From Nosocomiicoccus ampullae (GTDB lineage Bacteria > Bacillota > Bacilli > Staphylococcales > Salinicoccaceae), in contig NZ_MBFG01000020.1 of NCBI RefSeq assembly GCF_001696685.1, positions 1 to 27,832 of the forward strand: DNA of 27,832 bases, in the 5' to 3' direction. A program made the translations under genes and the position numbers. The notes below the pieces were generated by a model. That model made no database searches. It had not been told where the DNA came from and saw only the letters and a list, made by a program, of their open reading frames with translations. Shown in pieces: positions 7,840 to 17,961 of this stretch (positions are counted from its first letter, which is position 1; each line of letters begins with the position of its first letter).

Positions 7840-8688
7840 TTAAAATAGTTTGAGTTGTTTTGGAGCGAGAGTTTTATATTTAATACCGAGCATATCGATT
7901 AAGGTTTCTGCGTTCTCGGCAGCATGGCCACCAGAGTTATTGTTGAAAATAACGTAAATATCTTTTGTTTTAAACGATAAAATTTCTATATGTTTTTTCA
8001 GTGCTTCAAGTTCTTCTCGGTTATAATTATATAAGTAACGCACATTTCGCCACTCTTCTCTCGTTCGGTTCATCTGCATCCATCCGTGTGCATTTCTACC
8101 GTGAAGACGAATAAACCCGATATCATCAGTCACACGACTGACAAATGGAACCGTCCCCTCACCAATTTGAGGGGCATCGACAATCGTATGGATAAGACGA
8201 TTGTCGTGGAGAAATTGTAGCGTTTGTTCTTTTTTGTCATCAGTAAACCAAGACGCATGACGAAATTCAACCGCAACTTTTAACGGTTGAAGCATCTTTT
8301 TAGCGAGTCGAACGTAGTTAATGTTTTTCTCATTGCATTCATACCAAGGTGGAAACTGCATTAATATATAAGCAAGTTTGCCATGATTCACCATAGGTTG
8401 TAACATTTCTTTATAGTCTTTATATAATTCATTTATGTTTGAATAAGATGTTCTAAAGTCACCATGACCTGTCATAAACTGGTGTGTTTTGACGATAAAC
8501 TTAAAATCTTCTGGTGTTTCACGGCACCACTTTTCAATCGTCGATTGTTGTAATATTGCATAATATGTCGAATCGACTTCAACGACTGGAAATGTACCGG
8601 CGTATGTCTCAAGTTTTTGATTCACTTTTGTGACATCAGTATAAAGTGAATCGTGATCGCCCCATCCAGTTAATCCGATATAAATCAT
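7840..8688 (-). CDS. DUF72 family protein, YunF/YecE-like
   Basis: This is a 282-residue soluble protein of the DUF72 (YecE-like) family, which adopts a TIM-barrel-like fold. Recognisable parts are the N-terminal IGLTGWGD, then VEVDSTYYAIL, FKFIVKTHQFMTGH, VEFRHASWF near residue 140 and the C-terminal YVIFNNNSGGHAAENA. The biochemical role is not established. It is the first gene of a three-gene minus-strand operon and divergent from fetA, with 70 bp between the starts. An AGGTGAT-type site precedes the ATG. Confidence 0.9.
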   Translation of the reverse strand: MIYIGLTGWGDHDSLYTDVTKVNQKLETYAGTFPVVEVDSTYYAILQQSTIEKWCRETPEDFKFIVKTHQFMTGHGDFRTSYSNINELYKDYKEMLQPMVNHGKLAYILMQFPPWYECNEKNINYVRLAKKMLQPLKVAVEFRHASWFTDDKKEQTLQFLHDNRLIHTIVDAPQIGEGTVPFVSRVTDDIGFIRLHGRNAHGWMQMNRTREEWRNVRYLYNYNREELEALKKHIEILSFKTKDIYVIFNNNSGGHAAENAETLIDMLGIKYKTLAPKQLKLF

Positions 8689-8719
8689 AGTATCACCTAG
8701 ATTTATTTTACCACAGAAA

Positions 8720-8739
8720 CTATTTTTATTTGAAAATAG
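8720..8739. promoter_or_regulatory. Inverted repeat just upstream of fetA
   Basis: CTATTTT (8720-8726) and AAAATAG (8733-8739) form a 7-bp dyad with a 6-nt centre, 8 bp before the fetA ribosome binding site in the 70-bp divergent gap. It could be an operator or part of a leader hairpin. A/T-rich dyads of this length can arise by chance, so this is tentative. Confidence 0.3.
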
Positions 8740-8758
8740 AAACTAAAGGAGAATGATG

Positions 8759-9457
8759 ATGTCTATTTCGTTTAAAGACGTATCTCATAAACATATTTTA
8801 AAAAACATTTCCGGAACGTTTAAAAAGAATCGTATTACAGCATTAATCGGACCAAGTGGCGCTGGGAAATCAACGACATTAAAACATATTAACGGTCTTT
8901 TATCTCCAACTAATGGCGACATATATATTGGAGAAGAAAACATTAAAGCAATGGATATTATTAAGTTACGACGTAATGTTGGATTTGCATTTCAGTCGTC
9001 ACCCATGCTTGAAGGCACTGTATATGACAACTTAAAATTTCCAAAAGATTTATTTAACGAGACATTTTCTAAAGATGAAGCAATTGAATTTCTAGAAAAA
9101 GTCGATTTAACAAAAGACTTCATCGACCGACCGGTTCGTAAATTATCTGGTGGTGAAAAGAGTCGTGTCGCACTAGCACGTACGCTCGTAAATAATCCTG
9201 ATATCTTACTTCTCGATGAAATCACGGCGAGTGTCGATGTGACTGTCGCTCGAGAAATCGAACGACTAATCGTAAAAAATCAAAAAGAGTTTGATTTAAC
9301 AATTATTTGGGTGACGCATGATCTCTCACAAGCAAAGCGTGTGTCCGATGACTTTTGGTATTTAAGAAAGGGCGAGTTAATTGAGTTTGGACCAATTGAA
9401 CAGTTCGCTCATCCTAAAACTGATGCTTTAAAACAATTTTTAGAGGGGGAATTTTAA
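8759..9457 (+). CDS. fetA: ABC transporter ATPase, FetA-like
   Basis: This is a 232-residue nucleotide-binding subunit with Walker A (GPSGAGKS), Q-loop (FAFQSSPM), signature LSGGEKSR, Walker B (ILLLDEITASVD) and the H-loop (WVTHD). Paired with the UPF0014 permease immediately downstream, it matches the FetAB exporter, implicated in iron efflux and oxidative-stress resistance in E. coli. Three ATGs run in tandem (8753, 8756, 8759); I chose the third because GGAG (8748-8751) lies 7 nt before it. The metal specificity in this organism is inferred only from family membership. Confidence 0.88.
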   Translation: MSISFKDVSHKHILKNISGTFKKNRITALIGPSGAGKSTTLKHINGLLSPTNGDIYIGEENIKAMDIIKLRRNVGFAFQSSPMLEGTVYDNLKFPKDLFNETFSKDEAIEFLEKVDLTKDFIDRPVRKLSGGEKSRVALARTLVNNPDILLLDEITASVDVTVAREIERLIVKNQKEFDLTIIWVTHDLSQAKRVSDDFWYLRKGELIEFGPIEQFAHPKTDALKQFLEGEF

Positions 9458-10222
9458 ATGTCGTTTACAAGTTTAGCGCTCGCATTAGTGTTTGTAATCA
9501 TCCCTATTATACTCGCTGTCGTTTTAAAGCTCGGTCTAGAAAAGGATATTATTATTGCTTCAATACGAGCGACAATCCAGCTAATTATTATCGGGTATAT
9601 TTTACAATTCGTGTTCGATAGTAAGAGTACGATTTTTATGTTGTTAATGATTGTTTTAATTATCGCAGCAGCGAGTCAAAATATCGTTAAAAAAGGTAAA
9701 GGTATTCCTCATATCAAAATCATTATTATTGCGACACTTGTGTTTGTCGAACTATTTTCAATGGGGACGTTACTATTATTTAAAATCATCCCGTTCGAAG
9801 CACAATACGTCATCCCAATTTCCGGAATGATTATCGGAAACTGTATGGTTTTATCTTTACTATTTTTAGACCGATTTAAATCTGAACTCAGTCATAACGA
9901 AGAAACAATCGAGTTAATTTTATCTTTTGGTGGGACACCGAAAGAAGCGGTTCACCACACGTTAAAATCCGCAATTAAAACGAGTATGATTCCGACGATT
10001 GAATCTCAAAAAACTGTTGGTCTTGTACAACTCCCAGGTATGATGAGTGGGTTAATTATCGGTGGTGGAGACCCGATGGAAGCAGTGATGTATCAATTAC
10101 TCATTCTGTTTCTTATATTAAACGCAGCTGCACTATCTTCAATTTTAGTTGGATTTTTATCTTATCCATTTTTATTTAACGAAAAACTTCAATTTTTAGG
10201 CATACAAGACGATACGAAATGA
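9458..10222 (+). CDS. fetB: ABC permease of the UPF0014 family, FetB-like
   Basis: This 254-residue membrane protein has about seven spans. It matches UPF0014/FetB, including IIASIRATIQLIIIGYIL near residue 32, PISGMIIGNCMVLSLLFLDR in the middle, and the coupling-type segment TVGLVQLPGMMSGLIIGG near residue 190. It forms the membrane part of the exporter with FetA. Its ATG directly follows the fetA stop with no spacer, and its GAGGGGG site lies inside the fetA 3' end, so translation is coupled. The two genes end at a shared hairpin terminator. Confidence 0.9.
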   Translation: MSFTSLALALVFVIIPIILAVVLKLGLEKDIIIASIRATIQLIIIGYILQFVFDSKSTIFMLLMIVLIIAAASQNIVKKGKGIPHIKIIIIATLVFVELFSMGTLLLFKIIPFEAQYVIPISGMIIGNCMVLSLLFLDRFKSELSHNEETIELILSFGGTPKEAVHHTLKSAIKTSMIPTIESQKTVGLVQLPGMMSGLIIGGGDPMEAVMYQLLILFLILNAAALSSILVGFLSYPFLFNEKLQFLGIQDDTK

Positions 10223-10225
10223 AAA

Positions 10226-10255
10226 AAGTCAGATTCTTGAATAAGAATCTGACTT
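10226..10255. terminator. Bidirectional terminator between fetB and the thioredoxin-fold gene
   Basis: AAGTCAGATTCTT and AAGAATCTGACTT form a 13-bp stem with a 4-nt loop between two convergent genes. On the minus strand it runs into TTTTTTC; on the plus strand the tail is TCGTTTATTT. It serves both transcripts, more strongly the minus one. Confidence 0.88.
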
Positions 10256-10263
10256 CGTTTATT

Positions 10264-10818
10264 TTAAGCGTCTAATAATGTTTTTTGAATATCTTTATAT
10301 GCCGCTTCCCATAGCGCCTCATCAGATTTAAACTGTTCTCTAAGTTCACCGATGACCTTTTTAAACTTCTCATCGTAAGTTGGGTCATCTTTACTTGGGA
10401 TATGCTTTTTCGCTTCGTCTGAAGCTTTCTTCACTTCTGGTGCAAATGGTCCCCATTTTCCAATCTCATTATTATTTTCATCTAAAACAACGTAAATTGG
10501 AATGATGTTTTTACCGTTTGTTTGATATTGCTCCATGAGATCGAGGTTTTCATCTCTTAATACAAACTTCGCTTCAAAGTCATACGCTTCAGCGAGTCGA
10601 AGTAAAATTGGTGTATTTAACATACAATGCGCACACCACGGCTCGATAATACCGAGCACTTTAAAGTTCTTTTCTTGTAACTCGTCTTTATACTCATCTT
10701 CTTTTACGCTAAAATTATCGTAAATATTATCGAATCCTTCTTTTAAATCCGTAAACTGTTGACGCATCTCTTCAGCTGATAACGCTTTGTCGTACCACTC
10801 TGTTAAATTGTTTGCCAT
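10264..10818 (-). CDS. Thioredoxin-fold protein with CAHC active site
   Basis: This is a 184-residue cytoplasmic protein. An N-terminal helical region of about 50 residues precedes a thioredoxin-like domain with IEPWCAHCMLN (C62-x-x-C65) and a cis-proline segment IIPIYVVLDENNNEIGKWG. It resembles the thioredoxin-family proteins (Thioredoxin_9-like) common in Bacillales, which are probably disulfide reductases. The WCAHC motif differs from the classic WCGPC, so its redox potential and partner are unknown. It stands alone between convergent and divergent neighbours, with an AGAGGGGA site before the ATG. Confidence 0.85.
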   Translation of the reverse strand: MANNLTEWYDKALSAEEMRQQFTDLKEGFDNIYDNFSVKEDEYKDELQEKNFKVLGIIEPWCAHCMLNTPILLRLAEAYDFEAKFVLRDENLDLMEQYQTNGKNIIPIYVVLDENNNEIGKWGPFAPEVKKASDEAKKHIPSKDDPTYDEKFKKVIGELREQFKSDEALWEAAYKDIQKTLLDA

Positions 10819-10976
10819 AATATCCCCTCTTTACTGTTTTTTATACTATTCCTTTTTTGGAGATTTTTAAACATCACATATTACGATGCGTTTACAATTA
10901 TTAAATATTTTCTGAAACGTTTATCGTGTCGATTATACGGCTAATGGAAATACAACCTTAAAAATAGGATGATTGT

Positions 10977-12008
10977 ATGAATAAAAAACGCATTACTGAA
11001 ATTGACGCACTACGAGGAATCGCTGCTCTTCTCGTCGTGTTATATCATTATACATTTCACTATGACAGACGATTTGGACACGTAGCAAGTGATTATAATA
11101 CTGAATTATTTAGTTTCGGGCACTACGGTGTACAGCTATTTTTCATCATCAGTGGCTTTGTGATTTTTATGTCAGTTAGTCGCGGACGATCTGCAAGTGA
11201 TTTTTTAATTAAACGAGCGTTCCGTTTGTATCCGGCATACATTGCAGCTGTAGTCATTACTTTTATCGTATTAAGCGCATCGTCAATTGACATTCAACGA
11301 ACGATTCAAGAAATGTTTGTAAATATGACGATGGTTCAAGAATTTATAGGTATTCGTAATATTGACGGATCGTACTGGTCGCTTCGCGTCGAATTTACGT
11401 TTTATATGATGATGGCGCTCATCATACTTATTGATAAAGAAAAAGTCATGCCCGTAGTTGTGACGATGCTCAGCGTAGGTATGGCGATACAACTTTACAG
11501 CCTAATTATGAGTACTGATTCTGCACAATTTGTTGAGAGATTTTCTACAGCAAACTATATTCAGTTGTTCGTCATTGGGATTATGCTACACGAAATTTGG
11601 ATAAAAGGCATGCAGTTGAAATACGGGGCTGTCATTATCGTAGCCGTTATGTATGACTTTATCTTCGAAGGTGTCGTGAATGGATTATTTACAGTGAGTT
11701 TTATATCGATTTTCGCCTTAGTTTTAAACGATAAATTGAAGATTTTAAATAATAAATTGCTGCTTTATTTAGGAAGTATTTCTTACCCGTTATATTTAAT
11801 TCACCAAAATATCGGATATGCGCTCATTCACGTCATGGAAGATTACGGTTTAACGCATGAAATATGGATCATAATTCCGGTCATCATTTCAGTGTTACTC
11901 GCGCATGGTATTTTATATGTAGTAGAAAAACCATGTCAAAACTTTTTATTTAAATACTATAAGTCGTTAAGAGAATGTAACAAGAAAAATGTATCTAGTA
12001 TTCCATAA
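10977..12008 (+). CDS. Acyltransferase-3 family membrane protein (OafA/YrhL-like)
   Basis: This 343-residue, roughly ten-span membrane protein carries the acyltransferase-3 hallmark R13-X10-H24 (EIDALRGIAALLVVLYHY). Further family elements are FGHYGVQLFFIISGFVIF near residue 50, IKRAFRLYPAYIAA near residue 80 and GSYWSLRVEFTFY near residue 130. Such enzymes O-acylate cell-wall or surface glycans. There is no fused SGNH domain, so the acceptor must be handled alone or with a separate partner. An AGGAT site precedes the ATG by 6-7 nt. The neighbouring EamA gene does not identify the acceptor. Confidence 0.92.
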   Translation: MNKKRITEIDALRGIAALLVVLYHYTFHYDRRFGHVASDYNTELFSFGHYGVQLFFIISGFVIFMSVSRGRSASDFLIKRAFRLYPAYIAAVVITFIVLSASSIDIQRTIQEMFVNMTMVQEFIGIRNIDGSYWSLRVEFTFYMMMALIILIDKEKVMPVVVTMLSVGMAIQLYSLIMSTDSAQFVERFSTANYIQLFVIGIMLHEIWIKGMQLKYGAVIIVAVMYDFIFEGVVNGLFTVSFISIFALVLNDKLKILNNKLLLYLGSISYPLYLIHQNIGYALIHVMEDYGLTHEIWIIIPVIISVLLAHGILYVVEKPCQNFLFKYYKSLRECNKKNVSSIP

Positions 12009-12053
12009 TTATATTGAGTACAATAGTATATCAATATGAAAGATGGTGATACG

Positions 12054-12977
12054 ATGGCTTCAGATAAAAGAGTGTTTGGGCTGATTTCAGTTATACTCGG
12101 CGCAAGCCTTTGGGGAATCGGTGGTACCGCGACCGACTGGTTATTTAGAAACACACCTGTGAATGTCGATTGGTACGTGACAGCAAGGCTTTTAATCAGT
12201 GGTATTATACTCGTTTTATTCTTTTTAATTGTTTTTAAAAAGAAGAGTACGACGGTATGGGACAAATATTTAGTCACTCGCTTCGTTATATATAGTATTT
12301 TCGGTATGACGCTCGTTCAATATTCATTTACAGCAACGATTGGATACGGGAATGCTGCGATTGCGACAGTGCTACAATGTACCGGACCTATTTATATTAT
12401 TTTATATTACGTCTTTAAGAAATATATAAATTTCACTTACAAAGAAGTACTCGTCATTCTCTTTATGATCGTCGGAGTCGTTTTAATCGCAACAAATGGT
12501 AATCTCACTCAACTAATCGTATCACCACTCGCGTTATTTTGGGGTATTTTATCTGGTGTCGTGCTCGCGTACTACACAGTACACGCGGGGTACTTACTAC
12601 TTAGAATGCACCCGTTAGAACTCGTCGGCGGCTCAATGCTCGTCGGTGGAATACTATTAAACTTTAAAACACCGATCTGGTCATTAGATTTTGGTTACGA
12701 CTGGTCGGCATTTGAGATTAGCATATTATTATTCTCGATATTAATTGGAACGACACTCGCATTCTTACTCTATATTGGAAGTTTAAAATATATCACTTCA
12801 CAAGAAGCGGGAATTCTAGGACTACTCGAACCCGTGATGGCCGTGTTAACAACAGTAATCGTACTCGGCGACGTATTAGAACTATTCCAAGTCGTCGGGA
12901 TTGCACTCATACTTGGAATCACAGTGTTCAATACAATCGCATCATCAAAACAATCAAAAAAAGAAGCGAACGCCTGA
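12054..12977 (+). CDS. EamA/DMT-family transporter
   Basis: This 307-residue protein has two EamA repeats and about ten spans (LISVILGASLWGIGGTATDW at the start, IGTTLAFLLYIGSLKYI and GILGLLEPVMAVLTTVIVLG near the end). It belongs to the drug/metabolite transporter superfamily, which exports or imports amino acids, nucleotide bases or other metabolites. Substrate is unknown. I chose the ATG at 12054 over the one at 12036 because a GGTGAT-type site lies between them. It sits 45 bp after the acyltransferase and ends at a strong terminator, directly followed by the second repeat array. Confidence 0.9.
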   Translation: MASDKRVFGLISVILGASLWGIGGTATDWLFRNTPVNVDWYVTARLLISGIILVLFFLIVFKKKSTTVWDKYLVTRFVIYSIFGMTLVQYSFTATIGYGNAAIATVLQCTGPIYIILYYVFKKYINFTYKEVLVILFMIVGVVLIATNGNLTQLIVSPLALFWGILSGVVLAYYTVHAGYLLLRMHPLELVGGSMLVGGILLNFKTPIWSLDFGYDWSAFEISILLFSILIGTTLAFLLYIGSLKYITSQEAGILGLLEPVMAVLTTVIVLGDVLELFQVVGIALILGITVFNTIASSKQSKKEANA

Positions 12978-13004
12978 TTTATTGATCGGGGCGTTCGCTT
13001 TTTT
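12966..13004 (+). terminator. Terminator of the EamA transporter gene
   Basis: GCGAACGCC (12966-12974) pairs perfectly with GGCGTTCGC (12990-12998), followed by TTTTTT (12999-13004). The stem begins inside the last codons of the gene, and its downstream edge abuts the repeat array. Confidence 0.92.
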
Positions 13005-13010
13005 GGTGTT

Positions 13011-13277
13011 AAGGATGAAAAACCTGATGGTGAGTTTGATTGTGCGGGTTTGAGAGTGTCTTTTTATCCTAAAACAGCTTAAACACCATTTATCAAAATT
13101 TTATTTAACAAAAATTTCGGGATTTTGTTAGATATCCGGATATATTTAACAAATTTCGGGTCGTCGAGCCGGTTTTTGTTAATTATATCTTTTTATCTAA
13201 CAAAAACGGTGCAAGATTCTGCGTTTTTGTTAATTATCCTAATATATTTAACACTTTCAACGTTTTTTTTGTTAATA
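13011..13277 (+). repeat. Multi-hairpin intergenic repeat, locus 2 first unit
   Basis: The head begins GGATGAAAAACC and includes CCTG/CGGG (13023-13048) and GTGTCTTTTTATCC. Four dyads lie at 13106-13130, 13146-13182, 13198-13232 and 13248-13275, each separated by 15 nt. The third has a perfect 11-bp stem, TAACAAAAACG with CGTTTTTGTTA. The linker between dyads 1 and 2 contains the palindrome ATATCCGGATAT. The next unit starts 266 bp on. Together the two units fill most of the 596-bp gap between the convergent EamA and pcp genes. Confidence 0.9.
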
Positions 13278-13542
13278 AAAGAAGAAAAACCTGGTTTTGA
13301 GTTTGTTTTCGCAGGCTGATTGTGTCTTTTTATCCTAAAAAAGCTTAAACACCACTTTTCAAAATTATATTTAACAAAAATTTCGGGATTCTGTTAGATA
13401 TCCGGATATATTTAACAAATTTCGGGTCGTCGAGCCGGTTTTTGTTAATTATATCTTTTTATCTAACAAAAACGGTGCGAGATTCTGCGTTTTTGTTAAT
13501 TATCCTAATATATTTAACACTTTCAACGTTTTTTTGTTAATA
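13278..13542 (+). repeat. Multi-hairpin intergenic repeat, locus 2 second unit
   Basis: This tandem copy of the preceding unit is nearly identical from about 13367 onward, with head-region differences and a few substitutions such as TTCTGTTA for TTTTGTTA in dyad 1. It ends with another copy of the head motif (AAGATGAAAAACC from 13543). The array is therefore two units flanked by short direct repeats. The pcp gene ends 31 bp downstream on the opposite strand. Confidence 0.9.
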
Positions 13543-13573
13543 AAGATGAAAAACCGGCACGAATCCCCACCGC

Positions 13574-14170
13574 TTACAACGCCTCTATACAAATTCTAAC
13601 CGCGCGTTTAAGGTCGTCTAGCGACATGCTTGGTAATGCGGGATTCTCGATTGCAAGTTCGTGCGATGCTGGTAGATGTATGAATCCGGCTTTAAATGAG
13701 TCATTCGCACGACTTGCTTCGTGTAGTGCGACGTACATCATGTTATTACATAAATATGTGCCTGCCGTATTAGAGATTTTTGCAGGTAAATACGATTCAT
13801 TTAACGTATCTACCATTTTGCGGATCGGAAGTGTTGAAAACAATCCATCCGGACCGCCTTCGACAATCGGTTGGTCAACTGGTGCAAAACCTGAGTTGTC
13901 TTTTGCGCCGTCTTTTACGTTAATCGCAATTCGCTCTGGAGTAATTTTACTACGTCCAGCTGCGAGACCAAGCATTATAACTGCGTCAGGCTTTCGTTCA
14001 TCTATTTCTTTTAATAACTCTTTTTCTGATTCGTTAAAGTCGACGGCTAACACTCTCGTTTCAATCGTGTACCCATTAATCGTTTCACTGTCTAATGCTT
14101 TTACAATTTCTTCTGTCGGGTTAATTTTATGATTTAAAAATGGAACAAACCCTGTTAATAATAATTTCAT
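13574..14170 (-). CDS. pcp: Pyrrolidone-carboxylate (pyroglutamyl) peptidase
   Basis: This cysteine peptidase of family C15 removes N-terminal pyroglutamate from peptides in the cytoplasm. The catalytic triad is present when numbered from the chosen start: E79 (TPERIA), C141 (SNTAGTYLCNNMMY) and H165 (FIHLPAS). The N-terminal TGFVPFLNHKINPTEE matches the family. At 198 residues it is slightly short of the usual 200-215. I chose the ATG at 14170, with GAGGTG 6 nt upstream, over an in-frame GTG at 14179. It appears monocistronic. No strong terminator is evident before the repeat array; there is only a weak CGGT/GCCG hairpin with a short T tract. Confidence 0.93.
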   Translation of the reverse strand: MKLLLTGFVPFLNHKINPTEEIVKALDSETINGYTIETRVLAVDFNESEKELLKEIDERKPDAVIMLGLAAGRSKITPERIAINVKDGAKDNSGFAPVDQPIVEGGPDGLFSTLPIRKMVDTLNESYLPAKISNTAGTYLCNNMMYVALHEASRANDSFKAGFIHLPASHELAIENPALPSMSLDDLKRAVRICIEAL

Positions 14171-14324
14171 ATCCTTCACCTCTACAATATGATTATCTCA
14201 CATTGTAATAGAAATTTTTGGAAATTTGAAATCATTGCAACAGGGTTTGTGTTTAATTTTTATAGTTCTTTTTTACAATAAAAACGCTATCATAATATAA
14301 CAAAAATAAATTTGTACGGTTATC

Positions 14325-14711
14325 TTAGTGTTTCAGATCACTCGTATTTTCATTTAAGTTAAGGAAAAGATTCACTCCGAAAAGAATAATTGCAAGTAAG
14401 AACATCGGTCCACCGATAAATGTGAAGATGTGTGCTGTTTTTGCATCAATTTGTACGTAAAACGTACTGAATAGGAACAGTGGAACTCCGATATGGTATA
14501 ACCAGAACGTTGCTTTACCAAGTCCGTTTTTTGCTAAGTGCGGGTAAATACATAATACTGCTCCAATACCTAGTGTTGTTAACCATCCAACGACGTTAAC
14601 GTGTGCGTGTCCTGCAGCCCAGTTTAATTGAATCGTGTAAGACATAAATAGTCCGACAGAAATTCCGAAAACTAAGTAAAGTACTGCAAGTTTAAGCCAT
14701 GTTTGACCCAT
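14325..14711 (-). CDS. Small four-span membrane protein related to haem-copper oxidase subunit I
   Basis: This 128-residue protein has four predicted membrane spans. The segment LNWAAGHAHVNVVGWLTTLG (residues 29-48) holds the paired histidines seen in short cytochrome-oxidase-subunit-I-like proteins of staphylococci, and HIFTFIGGPMFLLA lies near the C-terminus. It is about a quarter the length of a real oxidase subunit I, so it is not a complete oxidase. It may bind haem or be a relic or accessory protein; that is inference. An AGGGGGG site precedes the ATG, and a promoter is visible 30-60 bp upstream. Confidence 0.75.
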   Translation of the reverse strand: MGQTWLKLAVLYLVFGISVGLFMSYTIQLNWAAGHAHVNVVGWLTTLGIGAVLCIYPHLAKNGLGKATFWLYHIGVPLFLFSTFYVQIDAKTAHIFTFIGGPMFLLAIILFGVNLFLNLNENTSDLKH

Positions 14712-14743
14712 TTAAATCCCCCCTATTTCTTTTATAATTTGAG

Positions 14744-14771
14744 ATTATCATTAATTTTGTATAGACGTCAA
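14744..14771 (-). promoter_or_regulatory. Promoter of the small oxidase-like membrane protein gene
   Basis: TTGACG (14766-14771) and GATAAT (14744-14749) have a 16-bp spacer, 33 bp upstream of the start codon. TAATCT, 18 bp from the -35 box, is an alternative -10. Confidence 0.55.
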
Positions 14772-14827
14772 TTTAATGTGAAAAAATCATCCTTTAGTAT
14801 TAGAACACAAAATATAATAAGAAAAAA

Positions 14828-14851
14828 ACCGCCGCACTTTCATGCGACGGT
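14828..14851 (-). terminator. Terminator of the suf operon
   Basis: On the minus strand ACCGTCGCA and TGCGGCGGT form a 9-bp stem (one G-U pair) with a 6-nt loop, followed by seven T. It lies 12 bases past the sufB stop codon. Confidence 0.88.
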
Positions 14852-14863
14852 CAATGTAATATT

Positions 14864-16264
14864 TTATCCGATTGAACCTTCCATCTCGTAACTGATGAGG
14901 CGGTTCATTTCTACTGCGTATTCCATTGGTAATTCTTTTGTGAAAGGTTCGATGAAGCCCATGACGATCATTTCTGTCGCTTCGATTTCACCGATACCTC
15001 TACTCATAAGGTAGAATAATTGTTCTTCTGATACTTTAGATACACGCGCTTCGTGCTCTAAAGAAATGTTGTTGTTGTAGACTTCGTTGTATGGAATTGT
15101 ATCTGACGTCGATTGCTTATCCATAATTAACGTGTCACACTCGATTGTAGATTTTGCGTTGTCCGCTCTACGTCCAAAGTGTACAAGTCCACGGTATGTT
15201 ACTTTACCACCGTGTTGTGCGATCGATTTCGATACGATAGAAGATGAAGTATTCGGTGCTAAGTGTAACATCTTAGACCCTGCATCTTGTAGTTGTCCTT
15301 TACCTGCAAGTGCGATAGACATCGTCATACCTCTTGCGCCTTCACCTTTAAGGTAAATCGCAGGGTATTTCATCGTAATCTTAGATCCGATGTTACCGTC
15401 TACCCATTCCATCGTTGCATTTTCTTCAGCAAATGTACGTTTTGTAACTAAGTTGTACACGTTGTTTGCCCAGTTTTGAATCGTCGTGTAACGGCAGTAT
15501 GCGTTAGGTTTAACGATAATTTCAACAACTGCTGCGTGCAGTGAGTTTGTTGTGTAAACTGGTGCAGTACAACCTTCAACGTAGTGTAACCATGAGCCTT
15601 CGTCACAAATAATAAGCGTACGCTCAAACTGTCCCATATTTTCTGAGTTAATACGGAAGTATGCTTGTAACGGACTATCTAATTTGACGTGAGGTGGTAC
15701 GTAAATGAATGATCCACCTGACCAAACCGCTGAGTTTAATGCAGCGAACTTGTTGTCTGAAGGTGGCACAACTGTCGCGAAGTACTCTTTGAATAGTTCT
15801 TCGTTTTCTCTAAGTGCCGCGTCAGTATCTTTAAATACGACACCTTTTTCTTCAAGTTCTTTTTCCATGTTGTGGTAAACAACTTCTGATTCATACTGTG
15901 CAGAAACACCTGCTAAGTATTTTTGCTCTGCTTCAGGAATACCCAAACGGTCAAACGTACGTTTGATTTCTTCAGGTACTTCATCCCAAGAACGTTCTGA
16001 ACGCTCTGAAGGTTTTACGTAATAACGAATTTCGTCGAAGTTAAGTTCTGATAAGTCTCCACCCCATGTTGGCATCGGCTTACTATAGAACTGCTCAAGT
16101 GATTTTAGACGGAAGTCTAACATCCACTCTGGCTCTTCTTTCATCTTTGAAATTTCTCTAACAATTTCTTCAGTTAACCCGCGTTCTGAACGGAAAATCG
16201 AGACGTCTTCATCGCGGAAACCATATTTATATTCACCAATATCTGGCGCTTTTCTCATTGCCAT
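14864..16264 (-). CDS. sufB: Fe-S cluster scaffold protein SufB
   Basis: This 466-residue protein is the scaffold of the SUFBC2D complex, on which iron-sulfur clusters are assembled. Family segments include [31 protein letters not shown], the right-handed beta-helix core, and the C-terminal [20 protein letters not shown] shared with SufD. It is the last gene of the sufC-D-S-U-B operon and is followed by a terminator. An AGGAG site lies 9 nt before the ATG. Length and sequence are typical of Firmicutes SufB. Confidence 0.97.
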   Translation of the reverse strand: MAMRKAPDIGEYKYGFRDEDVSIFRSERGLTEEIVREISKMKEEPEWMLDFRLKSLEQFYSKPMPTWGGDLSELNFDEIRYYVKPSERSERSWDEVPEEIKRTFDRLGIPEAEQKYLAGVSAQYESEVVYHNMEKELEEKGVVFKDTDAALRENEELFKEYFATVVPPSDNKFAALNSAVWSGGSFIYVPPHVKLDSPLQAYFRINSENMGQFERTLIICDEGSWLHYVEGCTAPVYTTNSLHAAVVEIIVKPNAYCRYTTIQNWANNVYNLVTKRTFAEENATMEWVDGNIGSKITMKYPAIYLKGEGARGMTMSIALAGKGQLQDAGSKMLHLAPNTSSSIVSKSIAQHGGKVTYRGLVHFGRRADNAKSTIECDTLIMDKQSTSDTIPYNEVYNNNISLEHEARVSKVSEEQLFYLMSRGIGEIEATEMIVMGFIEPFTKELPMEYAVEMNRLISYEMEGSIG

Positions 16265-16295
16265 AACGATTCACTCCTAATCATATTCCGTACGG

Positions 16296-17952
<1,657 letters not shown>

Positions 17953-17961
17953 CTAGTATTA

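Noticed and set aside
11957..12277. 106-codon minus-strand ORF
   Set aside because: It lies antisense to the end of the acyltransferase and the start of the EamA gene, with no ribosome binding site and no recognisable domain.
13125..13319. 64-codon plus-strand ORF
   Set aside because: It lies inside the tandem repeat and its sequence is the translated hairpin array. It has no ribosome binding site and no counterpart protein family.
13011..13555. Possible CRISPR array in the repeated region
   Set aside because: The period is about 265 bp, the dyad arms are imperfect inverted repeats rather than identical direct repeats, loops are not spacer-like, and no cas genes are present.
14735..14755. 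Fur box upstream of the small oxidase-like gene
   Set aside because: Only the left half (TGATAAT) matches; the right half does not, and the bases coincide with the -10 region of the promoter.
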